A DNA stretch of 16,840 nt, from assembly GCA_021157485.1 (NCBI GenBank), contig JAGGWO010000108.1, forward strand, positions 1-16,840, read 5' to 3'. The stretch is from Sulfurimonas sp. (GTDB lineage Bacteria > Campylobacterota > Campylobacteria > Campylobacterales > Sulfurimonadaceae). Positions 1-6,732 of this stretch are shown here, one piece after another. How positions within the stretch are numbered: position 1 is the stretch's first letter; each line of letters opens with the position of its first letter. Made by a program: the position numbers and the translations under genes. The notes beneath the pieces were generated by a model. It had not been told where the DNA came from and did no database searches. It saw only the letters and a program-made list of their open reading frames with translations.

Positions 1-440
1 AGAGGGGCTAAGTCACCATCATCTCTGCCATCAAGTTTTGCACCGATATTTATAAGTGGAGTTGTAACTCTTTTCATTGGACGTGAACGAAGGTATCTGT
101 CTCCAGTAAGTACAAAGTGACCATTTGCAGAACTTAAAAGCCCACAAAAAAGTCTCATACCAGTTCCAGAATTACCACAATCAAGTATTTCACTACTCTC
201 TTGTATTCCATCTGAAGATATTTTAATTACCTTGCCATCATCTTCAACTTTTGCCCCAAGATTTTTAACAATCTCAAGAGAGTTCATAGTATCTTCAGCT
301 CTTAAAAAGTTTGTTATCTCACTAGTTCCCTTTGCTAACATTGCAAACATTGCACTACGGTGTGAGATTGACTTATCTGGTGCTATCTCAGAGATACTAA
401 GAGAAAAAGCTTTAGCTGGAGTTACAACTACTTGACTCAT
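1..440 (-). CDS. aroA: 3-phosphoshikimate 1-carboxyvinyltransferase (EPSP synthase), N-terminal part
   Basis: This is the 5' part of aroA, about 146 codons, running off the left edge. The enzyme transfers enolpyruvyl from PEP to shikimate-3-phosphate in the cytoplasm, the sixth step of the shikimate pathway. Family landmarks in order are an early lysine (TPAK), SISHR near residue 25, the GNSGTGMRL loop that binds PEP (usually NAGTAMR), then LTGDRYLRSRPM and GAKLDGRDDGDLAPL. The ATG at 438-440 overlaps the pheT stop codon as ATGA, so translation is probably coupled to pheT. It is the last visible gene of the pheS-pheT-aroA operon, which ties phenylalanyl-tRNA charging to aromatic amino acid synthesis. 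Identity is secure; nothing can be said of the C-terminal half. Confidence 0.95.
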   Translation of the reverse strand, partial: MSQVVVTPAKAFSLSISEIAPDKSISHRSAMFAMLAKGTSEITNFLRAEDTMNSLEIVKNLGAKVEDDGKVIKISSDGIQESSEILDCGNSGTGMRLFCGLLSSANGHFVLTGDRYLRSRPMKRVTTPLINIGAKLDGRDDGDLAP

Positions 441-2770
441 CGAAGCCCTACTCCTAACTCACTTTGAAGTGAGTCTAGAATTCTATCGATTGATGAAGTA
501 ATATCCTCTTCTTCAAGAGTTTTTTCTTGCGATTGAAGTACAAAACGCAGTGAAAGACTCATATTATCACCTAAGGCCTCATCACTATATTTATCTACAG
601 GATAGAAACGAATAAGTTCATTTATCTCACAAGAGTCAATCGCAGATTTTATTTTTGAGTAACTCATATTTTGAGGCATTATAATACTTAAATCTCTAAA
701 AGAAGCTTGATACTTAGATGATTTCTTAGCTACCTTCAGTGTATAAGGAATCTTATCAAAATCCAATTCACAAACATATGCATTATCTAAGTCGTAAGCT
801 TTCTCAACATCTGGATGAACACGAAATAGCTCTCCAACAACACTGCCAGCTATTAAAACTTCTGCAGTTTGATAGATATGGGAAAGAGAGTGTGTAGTTT
901 CATACTCTCTAAGTTCAATATCTCCGACAATATCAGAAACTTTTTGTACAAAATATGCAAAATCAACTTTTTTCGGTTTTCCCGCATTTGAAAGAGACTC
1001 AGACTCAGCATCTCCACTAAAAAGAATTGACATTTTAAGCGTCTCCTCTCTAGTTGGAGAAAAAACTGAACCAACTTCAAATAGTTTTACAGATGAGTAT
1101 CCATTTTTAACATTTGAAGAAGCGGCTTTTAGTAAACCAGTTAAAAGTGTCGGTCTCAGCGTATCAAGTGTTTGAACAATAGGGTTTAATAGTTCTAACT
1201 CATTTTTAGTTGTCTCAAATCCATAAGAGTTAAGAACTTTTTTCTCGTCAAACACAAAATGAACAGACTCAAAAAATCCACTTTGAGCTGCACGATGTCT
1301 AAATATTCTACGTTTTTTATACTCTAAATAATCATCTTCAATTCTATTGTCTTCAGTTAAAATAAAAGGTTTTGATGGAATATTGTCAATACCTACCATA
1401 CGAACAATCTCTTCAATAATATCTTGCTTATTTACAATATCATGACGAAATTGTGGAACTGAAATTACAAAGTTATCAGAAGATGATTTTGATGTATTAA
1501 ACCCAAGATTTTTAAGTATTTTAGATACTGTAACCTTGTCTATTTTAGCACCGATAATCTCATCTATCTCTTGCTTTGTAACGATTACAATTTTATCTTT
1601 ATGAGAGTTAGAAAGCTCTATACTTCCACTAAAAGTTGATGAAGAAGAGTTTGCTTCAATCAAATCAATACAGTAAGATAATCCACCATTTAATTCAGGT
1701 TCACTACCACGTGATGTTTTATAAAACATTGGTCCTGATTCCATCTTAGAAGCTGCCATTTTTTTAGAGATAATATCTGGTGGAATATAACTCGCTTCAA
1801 GTAAAATCGTACCCTCATCATAAGTAACTTTAGACTCATCATTTTGAATAATACCGATAGTAGATGCTTTATCTTCAAAAGCTCGTATACATGCATATCC
1901 ATTTTCATCTTCACAAAGAGTAACTTTTGCCATAATATCATCTTGAGCACAGAAAAAACCGTAGTTATATGCTCTTAAAATCACACCTGTTGATTGTGTG
2001 ATATACAACATAATTGCTTCAATATCTGTATCTCTATCATCTTCAATCTGAGCAAGTCTCAGCTTTACAACAAATGGCAAATGTAAATTTTTTAACTCAA
2101 CTGCCTTGTAACGTAAACTTACATCTAAATCTTTTTCATGTGAAAGACTTAAAATTCTACCAATACCGCGTTTTGCATCATTATCTGTAACACTATACTC
2201 TTTAATAGGTCTATCATATGCCGCACTTAAATCACGTGCAACACCTCTGATACTCAGACAATCACCTCTATTTGCAGTTAATTCAATTTCAATCAGATCA
2301 TCATTAAAGATAGGGTTACTGCGAACTTCATCACCTAACTTAAACTTACCGATACTTTCATCAATTTCAAGGATACCATCTTGAGCATCTTCAATTCCGA
2401 TTTCAGTTGCAGAACATATCATACCTTCAGACTCAACACCACGCAGTTTTACTGGTTTTATAACTAATCCACTAGGCATAGTAGCACCAATAGTTGCAAC
2501 AGCTACATTAAGACCAGCTTTCACGTTTGATGCACCACAAACAATTTGACGAATACTTGTTCCAATATCTACCTGACAAACATTAAGTTTATCTGCATCA
2601 GGATGTTTTTCACACTCTAAGACTTTACCAAATACAATTTTTTTAGGAACGCTATAGCTATGAAGTCTATCTACCTCTAAACCAATTGAGTTGAAAGTTT
2701 TACACAAATCATCTGTAGATATTCCATCTAAATCAATCCACTCATTTAACCAACTTCTAGTAACTATCAT
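437..2770 (-). CDS. pheT: Phenylalanine--tRNA ligase beta subunit
   Basis: This is the beta subunit of the cytoplasmic (alpha-beta)2 phenylalanyl-tRNA synthetase, 777 residues and close to the usual bacterial length. Visible domains are an N-terminal B1 segment, an EMAP/tRNA-binding fold at about 39-150 ([16 protein letters not shown], then [13 protein letters not shown]), a region in the B3/B4 position at about 210-375, B5 at about 395-465 ([17 protein letters not shown]), the inactive synthetase-like core at about 480-670, and a C-terminal FDX-ACB anticodon-binding domain from about 685. The odd part is B3/B4. The motifs found in E. coli-type PheT (a GQP.HAFD segment, a GG..S.V segment and a final ERGVDP) are replaced by [20 protein letters not shown] and TSRGSEPEL. 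The ATG overlaps the pheS stop (ATGA), giving tight coupling of the two subunits. Confidence 0.97.
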   Translation of the reverse strand: MIVTRSWLNEWIDLDGISTDDLCKTFNSIGLEVDRLHSYSVPKKIVFGKVLECEKHPDADKLNVCQVDIGTSIRQIVCGASNVKAGLNVAVATIGATMPSGLVIKPVKLRGVESEGMICSATEIGIEDAQDGILEIDESIGKFKLGDEVRSNPIFNDDLIEIELTANRGDCLSIRGVARDLSAAYDRPIKEYSVTDNDAKRGIGRILSLSHEKDLDVSLRYKAVELKNLHLPFVVKLRLAQIEDDRDTDIEAIMLYITQSTGVILRAYNYGFFCAQDDIMAKVTLCEDENGYACIRAFEDKASTIGIIQNDESKVTYDEGTILLEASYIPPDIISKKMAASKMESGPMFYKTSRGSEPELNGGLSYCIDLIEANSSSSTFSGSIELSNSHKDKIVIVTKQEIDEIIGAKIDKVTVSKILKNLGFNTSKSSSDNFVISVPQFRHDIVNKQDIIEEIVRMVGIDNIPSKPFILTEDNRIEDDYLEYKKRRIFRHRAAQSGFFESVHFVFDEKKVLNSYGFETTKNELELLNPIVQTLDTLRPTLLTGLLKAASSNVKNGYSSVKLFEVGSVFSPTREETLKMSILFSGDAESESLSNAGKPKKVDFAYFVQKVSDIVGDIELREYETTHSLSHIYQTAEVLIAGSVVGELFRVHPDVEKAYDLDNAYVCELDFDKIPYTLKVAKKSSKYQASFRDLSIIMPQNMSYSKIKSAIDSCEINELIRFYPVDKYSDEALGDNMSLSLRFVLQSQEKTLEEEDITSSIDRILDSLQSELGVGLR

Positions 2771-3759
2771 CTAAACTGCTCCAGCAACTTAATATCTCCC
2801 TCAAAGAGTGAACGAAGATCTCCAATTTGATGAATAAGCATTGCAAACCTTTCAACTCCTAGACCAAAAGCATAACCACTCACGTTTTTATACTTAACAG
2901 CTTCAAATACATTAGGATCAACGATTCCACATCCTAAAACTTCTAACCAGCCTGTTTTTGAACAAACACGGCAACCCTTACCTTCACAAAAAACGCAAGA
3001 GATATCAACTTCTGCAGATGGTTCTGTAAAAGGGAAAAAAGATGGACGGAAACGCACTTCTACATCTCCAAACATATACTTTAAAAAGTCTTCTAAAATA
3101 AACTTTAGGTTTGCAAATGAAACTTTGCCCTCTTCATCAACCAAAAGACCCTCTATCTGATGAAACATAGGAGTATGTGTTAGGTCATAATCACGACGAA
3201 ATACAGCACCCGGTGCAATCATACGAATTGGCGGCTTAGTATTCATCATAGTTCTAATCTGAACTGGTGATGTATGCGTTCTTAAAAGCATTTCGTCTTT
3301 AAAATAAAAAGTATCTTGCATATCACGAGCTGGGTGGTACTTAGGGAGATTTAGTGCTTCAAAGTTATTAAAGTCATCTTCAACCATCTGTCCAGTTTTA
3401 ACTGCGAAGTTCATAGAGCTAAAGTACTCTACAATTTTATCCATTGTCTCCATAACTGGATGAAGTGCACCAGCTTCGCTAGATGTGCTAAAGAGAGAAA
3501 CATCAATCGCTTCAGCCTTCATCGCTTCTTGTAACTCTAATGTTTGAAGTGCAATTTTTCTTGCAGTAAACTCATTCATAAGCGTTGTTTTATGATTGTT
3601 TAAATCTTTTGCTATTTGTGCTTTTTCTTCATTTGGTGCTGTTTTCATTTTAGCAAACTCTGCTGCTAAAATTCCTTTTTTACCAAACAGAGATATACGA
3701 ATCTCTTCTAAAGTTTCAACACTCTGCGCTTCGTTAATTTTGTCGTACCACTCTTTCAA
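2767..3759 (-). CDS. pheS: Phenylalanine--tRNA ligase alpha subunit
   Basis: This is the catalytic alpha subunit of phenylalanyl-tRNA synthetase, 330 residues, a class II enzyme that forms Phe-AMP and charges tRNA-Phe. It has an N-terminal helical tRNA-contacting arm (about 1-85), [12 protein letters not shown] (142-153), motif 2 at [15 protein letters not shown] (187-201), and motif 3 at [11 protein letters not shown] (298-308). A CxxC-x4-CxxC knuckle (Cys255, 258, 263, 266) may bind zinc and is seen in many bacterial homologues. The start codon is TTG at 3757-3759. It is preceded by a strong AGGAG six bases upstream, and an in-frame TAG overlaps that site, which rules out a longer start. 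It is first in pheS-pheT-aroA. No leader peptide or attenuator is visible in the roughly 30-base leader. Confidence 0.97.
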   Translation of the reverse strand: MKEWYDKINEAQSVETLEEIRISLFGKKGILAAEFAKMKTAPNEEKAQIAKDLNNHKTTLMNEFTARKIALQTLELQEAMKAEAIDVSLFSTSSEAGALHPVMETMDKIVEYFSSMNFAVKTGQMVEDDFNNFEALNLPKYHPARDMQDTFYFKDEMLLRTHTSPVQIRTMMNTKPPIRMIAPGAVFRRDYDLTHTPMFHQIEGLLVDEEGKVSFANLKFILEDFLKYMFGDVEVRFRPSFFPFTEPSAEVDISCVFCEGKGCRVCSKTGWLEVLGCGIVDPNVFEAVKYKNVSGYAFGLGVERFAMLIHQIGDLRSLFEGDIKLLEQFR

Positions 3760-3765
3760 ATAGAG

Positions 3766-3770
3766 CTCCT
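3766..3770 (-). promoter_or_regulatory. Ribosome binding site of pheS (TTG start)
   Basis: AGGAG on the minus strand, six bases before the TTG of pheS. The in-frame TAG that overlaps its 5' side leaves TTG as the only sensible start, so this site decides the N-terminus. Confidence 0.8.
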
Positions 3771-3794
3771 AGGTTTATGCAAATTTTAAAATAG

Positions 3795-3800
3795 ATTATA
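3795..3800 (-). promoter_or_regulatory. Candidate -10 element for pheS-pheT-aroA
   Basis: A perfect TATAAT on the minus strand about 35 bases upstream of the pheS start, predicting a leader near 30 bases. No -35 box is recognisable upstream; the sequence is A/T tracts, as is usual for sigma-70 promoters in this phylum. It shares the short gap with the divergent HIT-gene promoter, and the two -10 boxes are about 45 bp apart. Confidence 0.6.
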
Positions 3801-3841
3801 GTTAAAATTGTTTTATATATAGCTTCATTAAGTTTAGTTTG

Positions 3842-3850
3842 TGATATAAT
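3842..3850 (+). promoter_or_regulatory. Extended -10 promoter of the HIT-family gene
   Basis: TGA-TATAAT, a perfect extended -10 (TGn plus TATAAT) on the plus strand, 23 bases before the ATG. The predicted transcript starts near 3857 and carries a GAGGA ribosome binding site at 3862-3866, seven bases from the start. Upstream there are T-rich runs but no -35 consensus, matching the known Campylobacter/Helicobacter promoter style. Confidence 0.7.
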
Positions 3851-3873
3851 TAAATAAAAATGAGGATATATTC

Positions 3874-4230
3874 ATGTGTCTATTCTGTAAAATAATCAAT
3901 AAAGAGATACCATCAAACATAATTTTAGAAAATGAGGAGTTTCTTGCGTTTCACGATATAAATCCAAAAGCTCCGGTTCATATCTTAGCTATTCCAAAAA
4001 TCCATGTAGATAGTTTTAATGAAGTTAACCCTGAGCTTATGGCAAGTATGACAAAATTTATTCAAAATATCGCTGTTGAATTTCAATTAGATGAGAGTGG
4101 TTACAGAGTTATAACAAATATTGGAGAGAATGGTGGACAAGAGGTAAAACACTTGCACTTCCATATTTTAGGTGGAGCAAAACTAAAATGGGAACACTTT
4201 AGTGATGCCAATCCACAGGATTTTCTCTAA
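3874..4230 (+). CDS. HIT-family (histidine triad) nucleotide-binding protein, HinT-like
   Basis: This is a 118-residue cytoplasmic protein of the histidine triad superfamily, Hint branch. The family hydrolyses nucleoside phosphoramidates and similar AMP conjugates, although physiological substrates are usually unknown. The signature HLHFHILGG sits at 93-101, with the expected nucleophilic histidine at 95. The N-terminus MCLFCKI carries a CxxC that binds zinc in some relatives, and DINPKAPVHILAIPK (28-42) is the typical Hint strand. Length is normal. It is the only rightward gene in the window, divergent from pheS. I recall a HIT gene beside pheS in Campylobacter as well, and acyl-adenylate by-products of tRNA synthetases are known Hint substrates, so the pairing may be functional. 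Its TAA overlaps the stop of the convergent OsmC-family gene. Confidence 0.93.
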   Translation: MCLFCKIINKEIPSNIILENEEFLAFHDINPKAPVHILAIPKIHVDSFNEVNPELMASMTKFIQNIAVEFQLDESGYRVITNIGENGGQEVKHLHFHILGGAKLKWEHFSDANPQDFL

Positions 4231-4691
4231 GCTGGACAGCCCTCTATATCACCCATATCGATATTTGAGCCGCCACCAGATATCATCTCTTCATTCTCAC
4301 GGATTAAATTTCCATTATGAGTGATAGAGTATGTTATCTTTGTTGTATCACGAATAGTATTGATAGTTGAACAGTATGTCTCTAGAGAGGCCATAACCCA
4401 TCTTCCAGCAGTCACATCATCACCATCAGAGTTAAAACTATATGTTAAATGCAGAGTGTCAAATTTACATGGATGAGACTCAGCTCTTAAAACTTCACCA
4501 TCTACAACTAAATCAGTAACAGTTTTACCTTGATTTTTAGGAATCAAAATAATATCTGTTGCACTACACGTAATAAGTCCTGCTAAAAAATACTCAACTG
4601 GTGAGATTACAGGACAATCAATTATAAAACTACTCTTAGCAGTTTTAGCCTCAAATTTCATTCCATCTTTATGAATAATACTTACTTTCAT
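4227..4691 (-). CDS. OsmC/Ohr-family protein
   Basis: This is a 154-residue protein of the OsmC superfamily, small homodimeric cytoplasmic enzymes in which a reactive cysteine pair can reduce organic or lipid hydroperoxides. The two family cysteines are at 42 (AGLITCSATD) and 107 (SLETYCSTINTIR), 65 residues apart as in the family, on the two expected helices. Cys26, 75 and 152 are extra. The substrate cannot be told from sequence. The last 25 residues form a Gly/Asp-rich tail (GGGSNIDMGDIEGC) with no counterpart I recognise. The ATG lies three bases after the argH stop, and its AGGAG is made by the last argH codons, so the gene is co-expressed with and probably coupled to argH. Its stop overlaps that of the facing HIT gene. 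Confidence 0.85.
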   Translation of the reverse strand: MKVSIIHKDGMKFEAKTAKSSFIIDCPVISPVEYFLAGLITCSATDIILIPKNQGKTVTDLVVDGEVLRAESHPCKFDTLHLTYSFNSDGDDVTAGRWVMASLETYCSTINTIRDTTKITYSITHNGNLIRENEEMISGGGSNIDMGDIEGCPA

Positions 4692-4694
4692 CGC

Positions 4695-6074
4695 TTATGC
4701 TCCTAAATAGTTTTTAAAATATTTTAACTGTTCGAGTGTTCTTGTAGTTGCTGTTCCACCCTCAGAAGTTCTAGCATTCATAGAGTGACGAAGACCTAAA
4801 TATTCCATTACATCTTCGTCAATTCTTGCATCTATCTCTTTAAGGTATTTAAAATCCATCTTAGATAGATCAACTTTTAGCTCTTCACCCTTAGCTACCG
4901 CGCGACCTGTAATAAAGTGAGCTTCACGAAATGGAATATCGCATTTTTCAACTAAATAATCAGCTAAATCTGTGGCACTTAAGTGCCCAATAGCACAAGC
5001 TGACTCCATGTTATAATCTTTTACTTCCATAGTTTTAATAGCTTCTTTTAAAATCTCTAATGAAATCTCAGCTGTTTCGATAGAATCAAAAACACCCTCT
5101 TTGTCTTCTTGAGTATCTTTGTTGTACGCTAAAGGAAGTCCTTTCATAACCGTTAAAAGTCCCATTAGAGAACCATAAACGCGACCTGTTTTTCCACGTA
5201 AAAGTTCTGGAACATCCGGATTTTTCTTTTGCGGCATTATTGAGCTACCTGTTGAGTACTCATCACTTAACTCTACAAAACCAAACTCATATGAAGACCA
5301 CATTACTAACTCTTCACTCAGACGTGAGATATGCATCATCATTGTTGAGATATTAAAAAGAATTTCTAGTGCAAAATCTCTGTCACTTACAGTATCTAAA
5401 CAGTTTACACTCACACTATCAAAACCCAAAAGTTCTGCGGTCATACCTCTGTCAACATTGTGTGGAGTTCCTGCAAGTGCTGCACAACCAAGAGGTGATA
5501 TATTATTACGCTCTGCGGAGCTCTCAAATCTCTCAATGTCACGTTTAAACATAGAAAGATATGCACCTAGATGAAAGGCAAAGTTAATCGGTTGAGCATG
5601 TTGAAGGTGTGTCATTCCTGGGATAAGAGTCTCAGTATGTCTATCAGCGACTACAATAATCTCATTCATTAAGAGTTTAACAGCTTCAACAATTTCAGAA
5701 TTTTTACGAATAACATAACGACGGAAATCAACAGCAACCTGATCATTTCTACTTCTTGCAGTGTGAAGTTTTTTACCAGCATCACCAATTATTGCAGTTA
5801 AACGCTTCTCAATACCCATGTGCAAATCTTCATCAGAGATTTTCCACTCAAATTCGCCAGACTCTATCTCGCTTCTAACTTGATTTAAACCATCAGTTAT
5901 TTGAGTAAGTTCATCCCCTGTTAAAATACCTTGTTTTGCAAGCATTGTAGCGTGGGCAACTGAGCCTTCAATATCTTCGCGATAAAGTTTTCTGTCATAC
6001 ATAATTGAGGCATTAAACTCATCCAATAAACTTGAAGCACTCGCAGAAAAGCGACCTGACCACATCTTATCCAT
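4695..6074 (-). CDS. argH: Argininosuccinate lyase
   Basis: This cytoplasmic homotetrameric enzyme splits argininosuccinate into arginine and fumarate, the last step of arginine synthesis. It has 459 residues, the usual length. Motifs in order are MWSGRF at the N-terminus, [10 protein letters not shown] (104-113), THLQHAQP (155-162) and the superfamily signature [11 protein letters not shown] (276-286), which holds the catalytic serine. The ATG at 6072-6074 has AAGGGTG seven bases upstream at 6082-6088; Met4 could also serve as start but fits that site less well. No other arginine gene is adjacent. It stands first in a two-gene unit with the OsmC-family gene and has an unusually structured 223-base upstream region. 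Confidence 0.97.
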   Translation of the reverse strand: MDKMWSGRFSASASSLLDEFNASIMYDRKLYREDIEGSVAHATMLAKQGILTGDELTQITDGLNQVRSEIESGEFEWKISDEDLHMGIEKRLTAIIGDAGKKLHTARSRNDQVAVDFRRYVIRKNSEIVEAVKLLMNEIIVVADRHTETLIPGMTHLQHAQPINFAFHLGAYLSMFKRDIERFESSAERNNISPLGCAALAGTPHNVDRGMTAELLGFDSVSVNCLDTVSDRDFALEILFNISTMMMHISRLSEELVMWSSYEFGFVELSDEYSTGSSIMPQKKNPDVPELLRGKTGRVYGSLMGLLTVMKGLPLAYNKDTQEDKEGVFDSIETAEISLEILKEAIKTMEVKDYNMESACAIGHLSATDLADYLVEKCDIPFREAHFITGRAVAKGEELKVDLSKMDFKYLKEIDARIDEDVMEYLGLRHSMNARTSEGGTATTRTLEQLKYFKNYLGA

Positions 6075-6099
6075 AATAATACACCCTTAATTTTATTTC

Positions 6100-6128
6100 A
6101 TAAAATGAAGGAAACCCCTTCATTTTAT
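6100..6128. repeat. 12-bp inverted repeat, terminator-like hairpin
   Basis: ATAAAATGAAGG (6100-6111) pairs perfectly with CCTTCATTTTAT (6117-6128) around a five-base loop. The A/T-rich outer stem supplies a T tract in the 3' arm on either strand, so it could act as a bidirectional terminator. It sits only 26 bases before the argH start, however, inside its likely leader. Confidence 0.65.
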
Positions 6129-6134
6129 TATTAC

Positions 6135-6158
6135 GGTAACGGAAGTAATTCCGTTACC
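6135..6158. repeat. 10-bp inverted repeat with GTAA loop
   Basis: GGTAACGGAA (6135-6144) pairs perfectly with TTCCGTTACC (6149-6158), leaving a four-base loop. Read on the plus strand the loop is GTAA, a GNRA-type tetraloop. There is no T run on either side, so it is not an ordinary terminator; a protein-binding site, an RNA structure or part of a repeat family are alternatives. Confidence 0.65.
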
Positions 6159-6193
6159 TACGATAACTCTACGTTTACCTCGGCGGTATGCCC

Positions 6194-6209
6194 AAAATAC
6201 TAGTATTTT
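6194..6209. repeat. 16-bp perfect palindrome, possible operator
   Basis: AAAATACTAGTATTTT is a perfect dyad centred on CTAG. It overlaps a TATAAA on the argH-sense strand at 6208-6213, so it would cover the predicted start of transcription and could be an operator. No regulator family can be assigned from the sequence. Confidence 0.5.
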
Positions 6210-6213
6210 TATA
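6208..6213 (-). promoter_or_regulatory. Tentative -10 element for argH
   Basis: TATAAA on the minus strand, 134 bases before argH, with A/T tracts upstream but no TGn and no -35. If real, the argH mRNA would begin within the palindrome and carry both hairpins in a roughly 125-base leader. Other weak -10-like strings occur in this AT-rich gap, so the assignment is uncertain. Confidence 0.3.
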
Positions 6214-6271
6214 TTCGTTAAAAAGTTTCGTATTTTAGCGAAATATGATGATTTTACAAAGTGAGGGGGTA

Positions 6272-6294
6272 TAGATAGAGAAGAACTCTATCTA
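6272..6294 (-). terminator. Hairpin just downstream of the cytochrome gene
   Basis: TAGATAGAG (6272-6280) and CTCTATCTA (6286-6294) form a perfect nine-base-pair stem with a five-base loop, three bases past the cytochrome stop. It is not followed by a T run on the minus strand (TACCCCCTC follows), so it may stabilise the 3' end rather than terminate on its own. Confidence 0.45.
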
Positions 6295-6297
6295 AAA

Positions 6298-6633
6298 TTA
6301 ATTACAAGCAGGAACGTTACCACTATCTTTAGCGTACTCTATAACAAACTGTTTAAGGTGTTTTGATTTTTTAGTGTACTTTTTACTTTTAAAATATTTC
6401 CAAGATTTTTTAGCACTTTTCTTTTTAAGATGAAGTTTTGCAAGAGGCTTACCCTTTTTCTTCATAAGTTTTTTCCATACTTTCATCTTGTATTCAGCAA
6501 CAAAAGATTGACCACCTTCATGACAAGAAAGGCAACGTTTTACAAAAACCTTTTGACCTTTATATATTGCTGCATTTGCCGGAACTAGTGTTAAGAATGT
6601 TATAGAGAGTAAAAATAGTATAATTTTTTTCAT
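6298..6633 (-). CDS. Small exported monoheme c-type cytochrome, lysine-rich
   Basis: This is a 111-residue protein with a signal peptide (MKKIILFLLSITFLTLVPANA, cleavage near residue 21) and one heme-attachment motif CLSCH (Cys34, Cys37, His38), so a periplasmic monoheme cytochrome. The sixth heme ligand could be Met50 or Met57. The oddity is composition: 22 of the 46 residues from 49 to 94 are lysine, with only four acidic residues in the mature chain, so the protein is very basic. Cys110 near the C-terminus is additional. No family beyond cytochrome c is recognisable, and the electron-transfer partner is unknown. The ATG has AAGGTGG just upstream. The gene seems to be transcribed alone, from a promoter at 6682-6687, between a terminator-like hairpin on each side. 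Confidence 0.8.
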   Translation of the reverse strand: MKKIILFLLSITFLTLVPANAAIYKGQKVFVKRCLSCHEGGQSFVAEYKMKVWKKLMKKKGKPLAKLHLKKKSAKKSWKYFKSKKYTKKSKHLKQFVIEYAKDSGNVPACN

Positions 6634-6681
6634 TTTCCACCTTGTAAAATTATTATTTGGAATAATCTTACATTAGAAATT

Positions 6682-6687
6682 ATTATA
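6682..6687 (-). promoter_or_regulatory. Candidate -10 element for the cytochrome gene
   Basis: TATAAT on the minus strand about 49 bases upstream of the cytochrome ATG, just after the ubiD terminator-like hairpin. There is no TGn extension and no clear -35. Confidence 0.45.
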
Positions 6688-6703
6688 TTTACCTTATATC
6701 ACT

Positions 6704-6724
6704 AAAAAATGATACTATATATCA
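6704..6724 (-). terminator. Probable weak intrinsic terminator after the UbiD-family gene
   Basis: On the minus strand TGATA (6724-6720) pairs with TATCA (6714-6710) around TATAG, followed directly by six T residues (6709-6704), starting nine bases after the ubiD stop. The stem is short and AT-only apart from one G-C pair, so efficiency is doubtful. It marks the likely end of the long operon. Confidence 0.45.
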
Positions 6725-6732
6725 CATAAATA

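Larger units (their letters stand above)
6089..6243. other. Structured intergenic element upstream of argH
   Basis: The non-coding gap between argH and the cytochrome gene carries two perfect hairpins (6100-6128 and 6135-6158), a direct repeat CTACG at 6158-6162 and 6169-6173 (11 bp apart, one helical turn), a 16-bp palindrome (6194-6209) and a TTTCG/CGAAA pair (6226-6230 and 6239-6243). Bases 6131-6195 are close to half G+C, well above the surrounding spacers. On the argH-sense strand, GGTAAACG (6172-6179) nearly repeats the GGTAACG arm of the second hairpin, so alternative pairing is conceivable. It may be an argH leader, a dispersed repeat of the genome, or a small RNA. No coding frame is apparent. 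Confidence 0.5.

Noticed and set aside
3760..3873. A tRNA gene or an attenuator leader for pheST in the divergent gap.
   Set aside because: No cloverleaf, no TTC-type T-loop, no Phe-rich leader peptide and no terminator hairpin can be found in these 114 bases.
6135..6158. The inverted repeat as an integron attC site or a Xer dif site.
   Set aside because: The core-site pattern of attC and the two half-sites of a dif site are not present, and no recombinase or cassette array is nearby.
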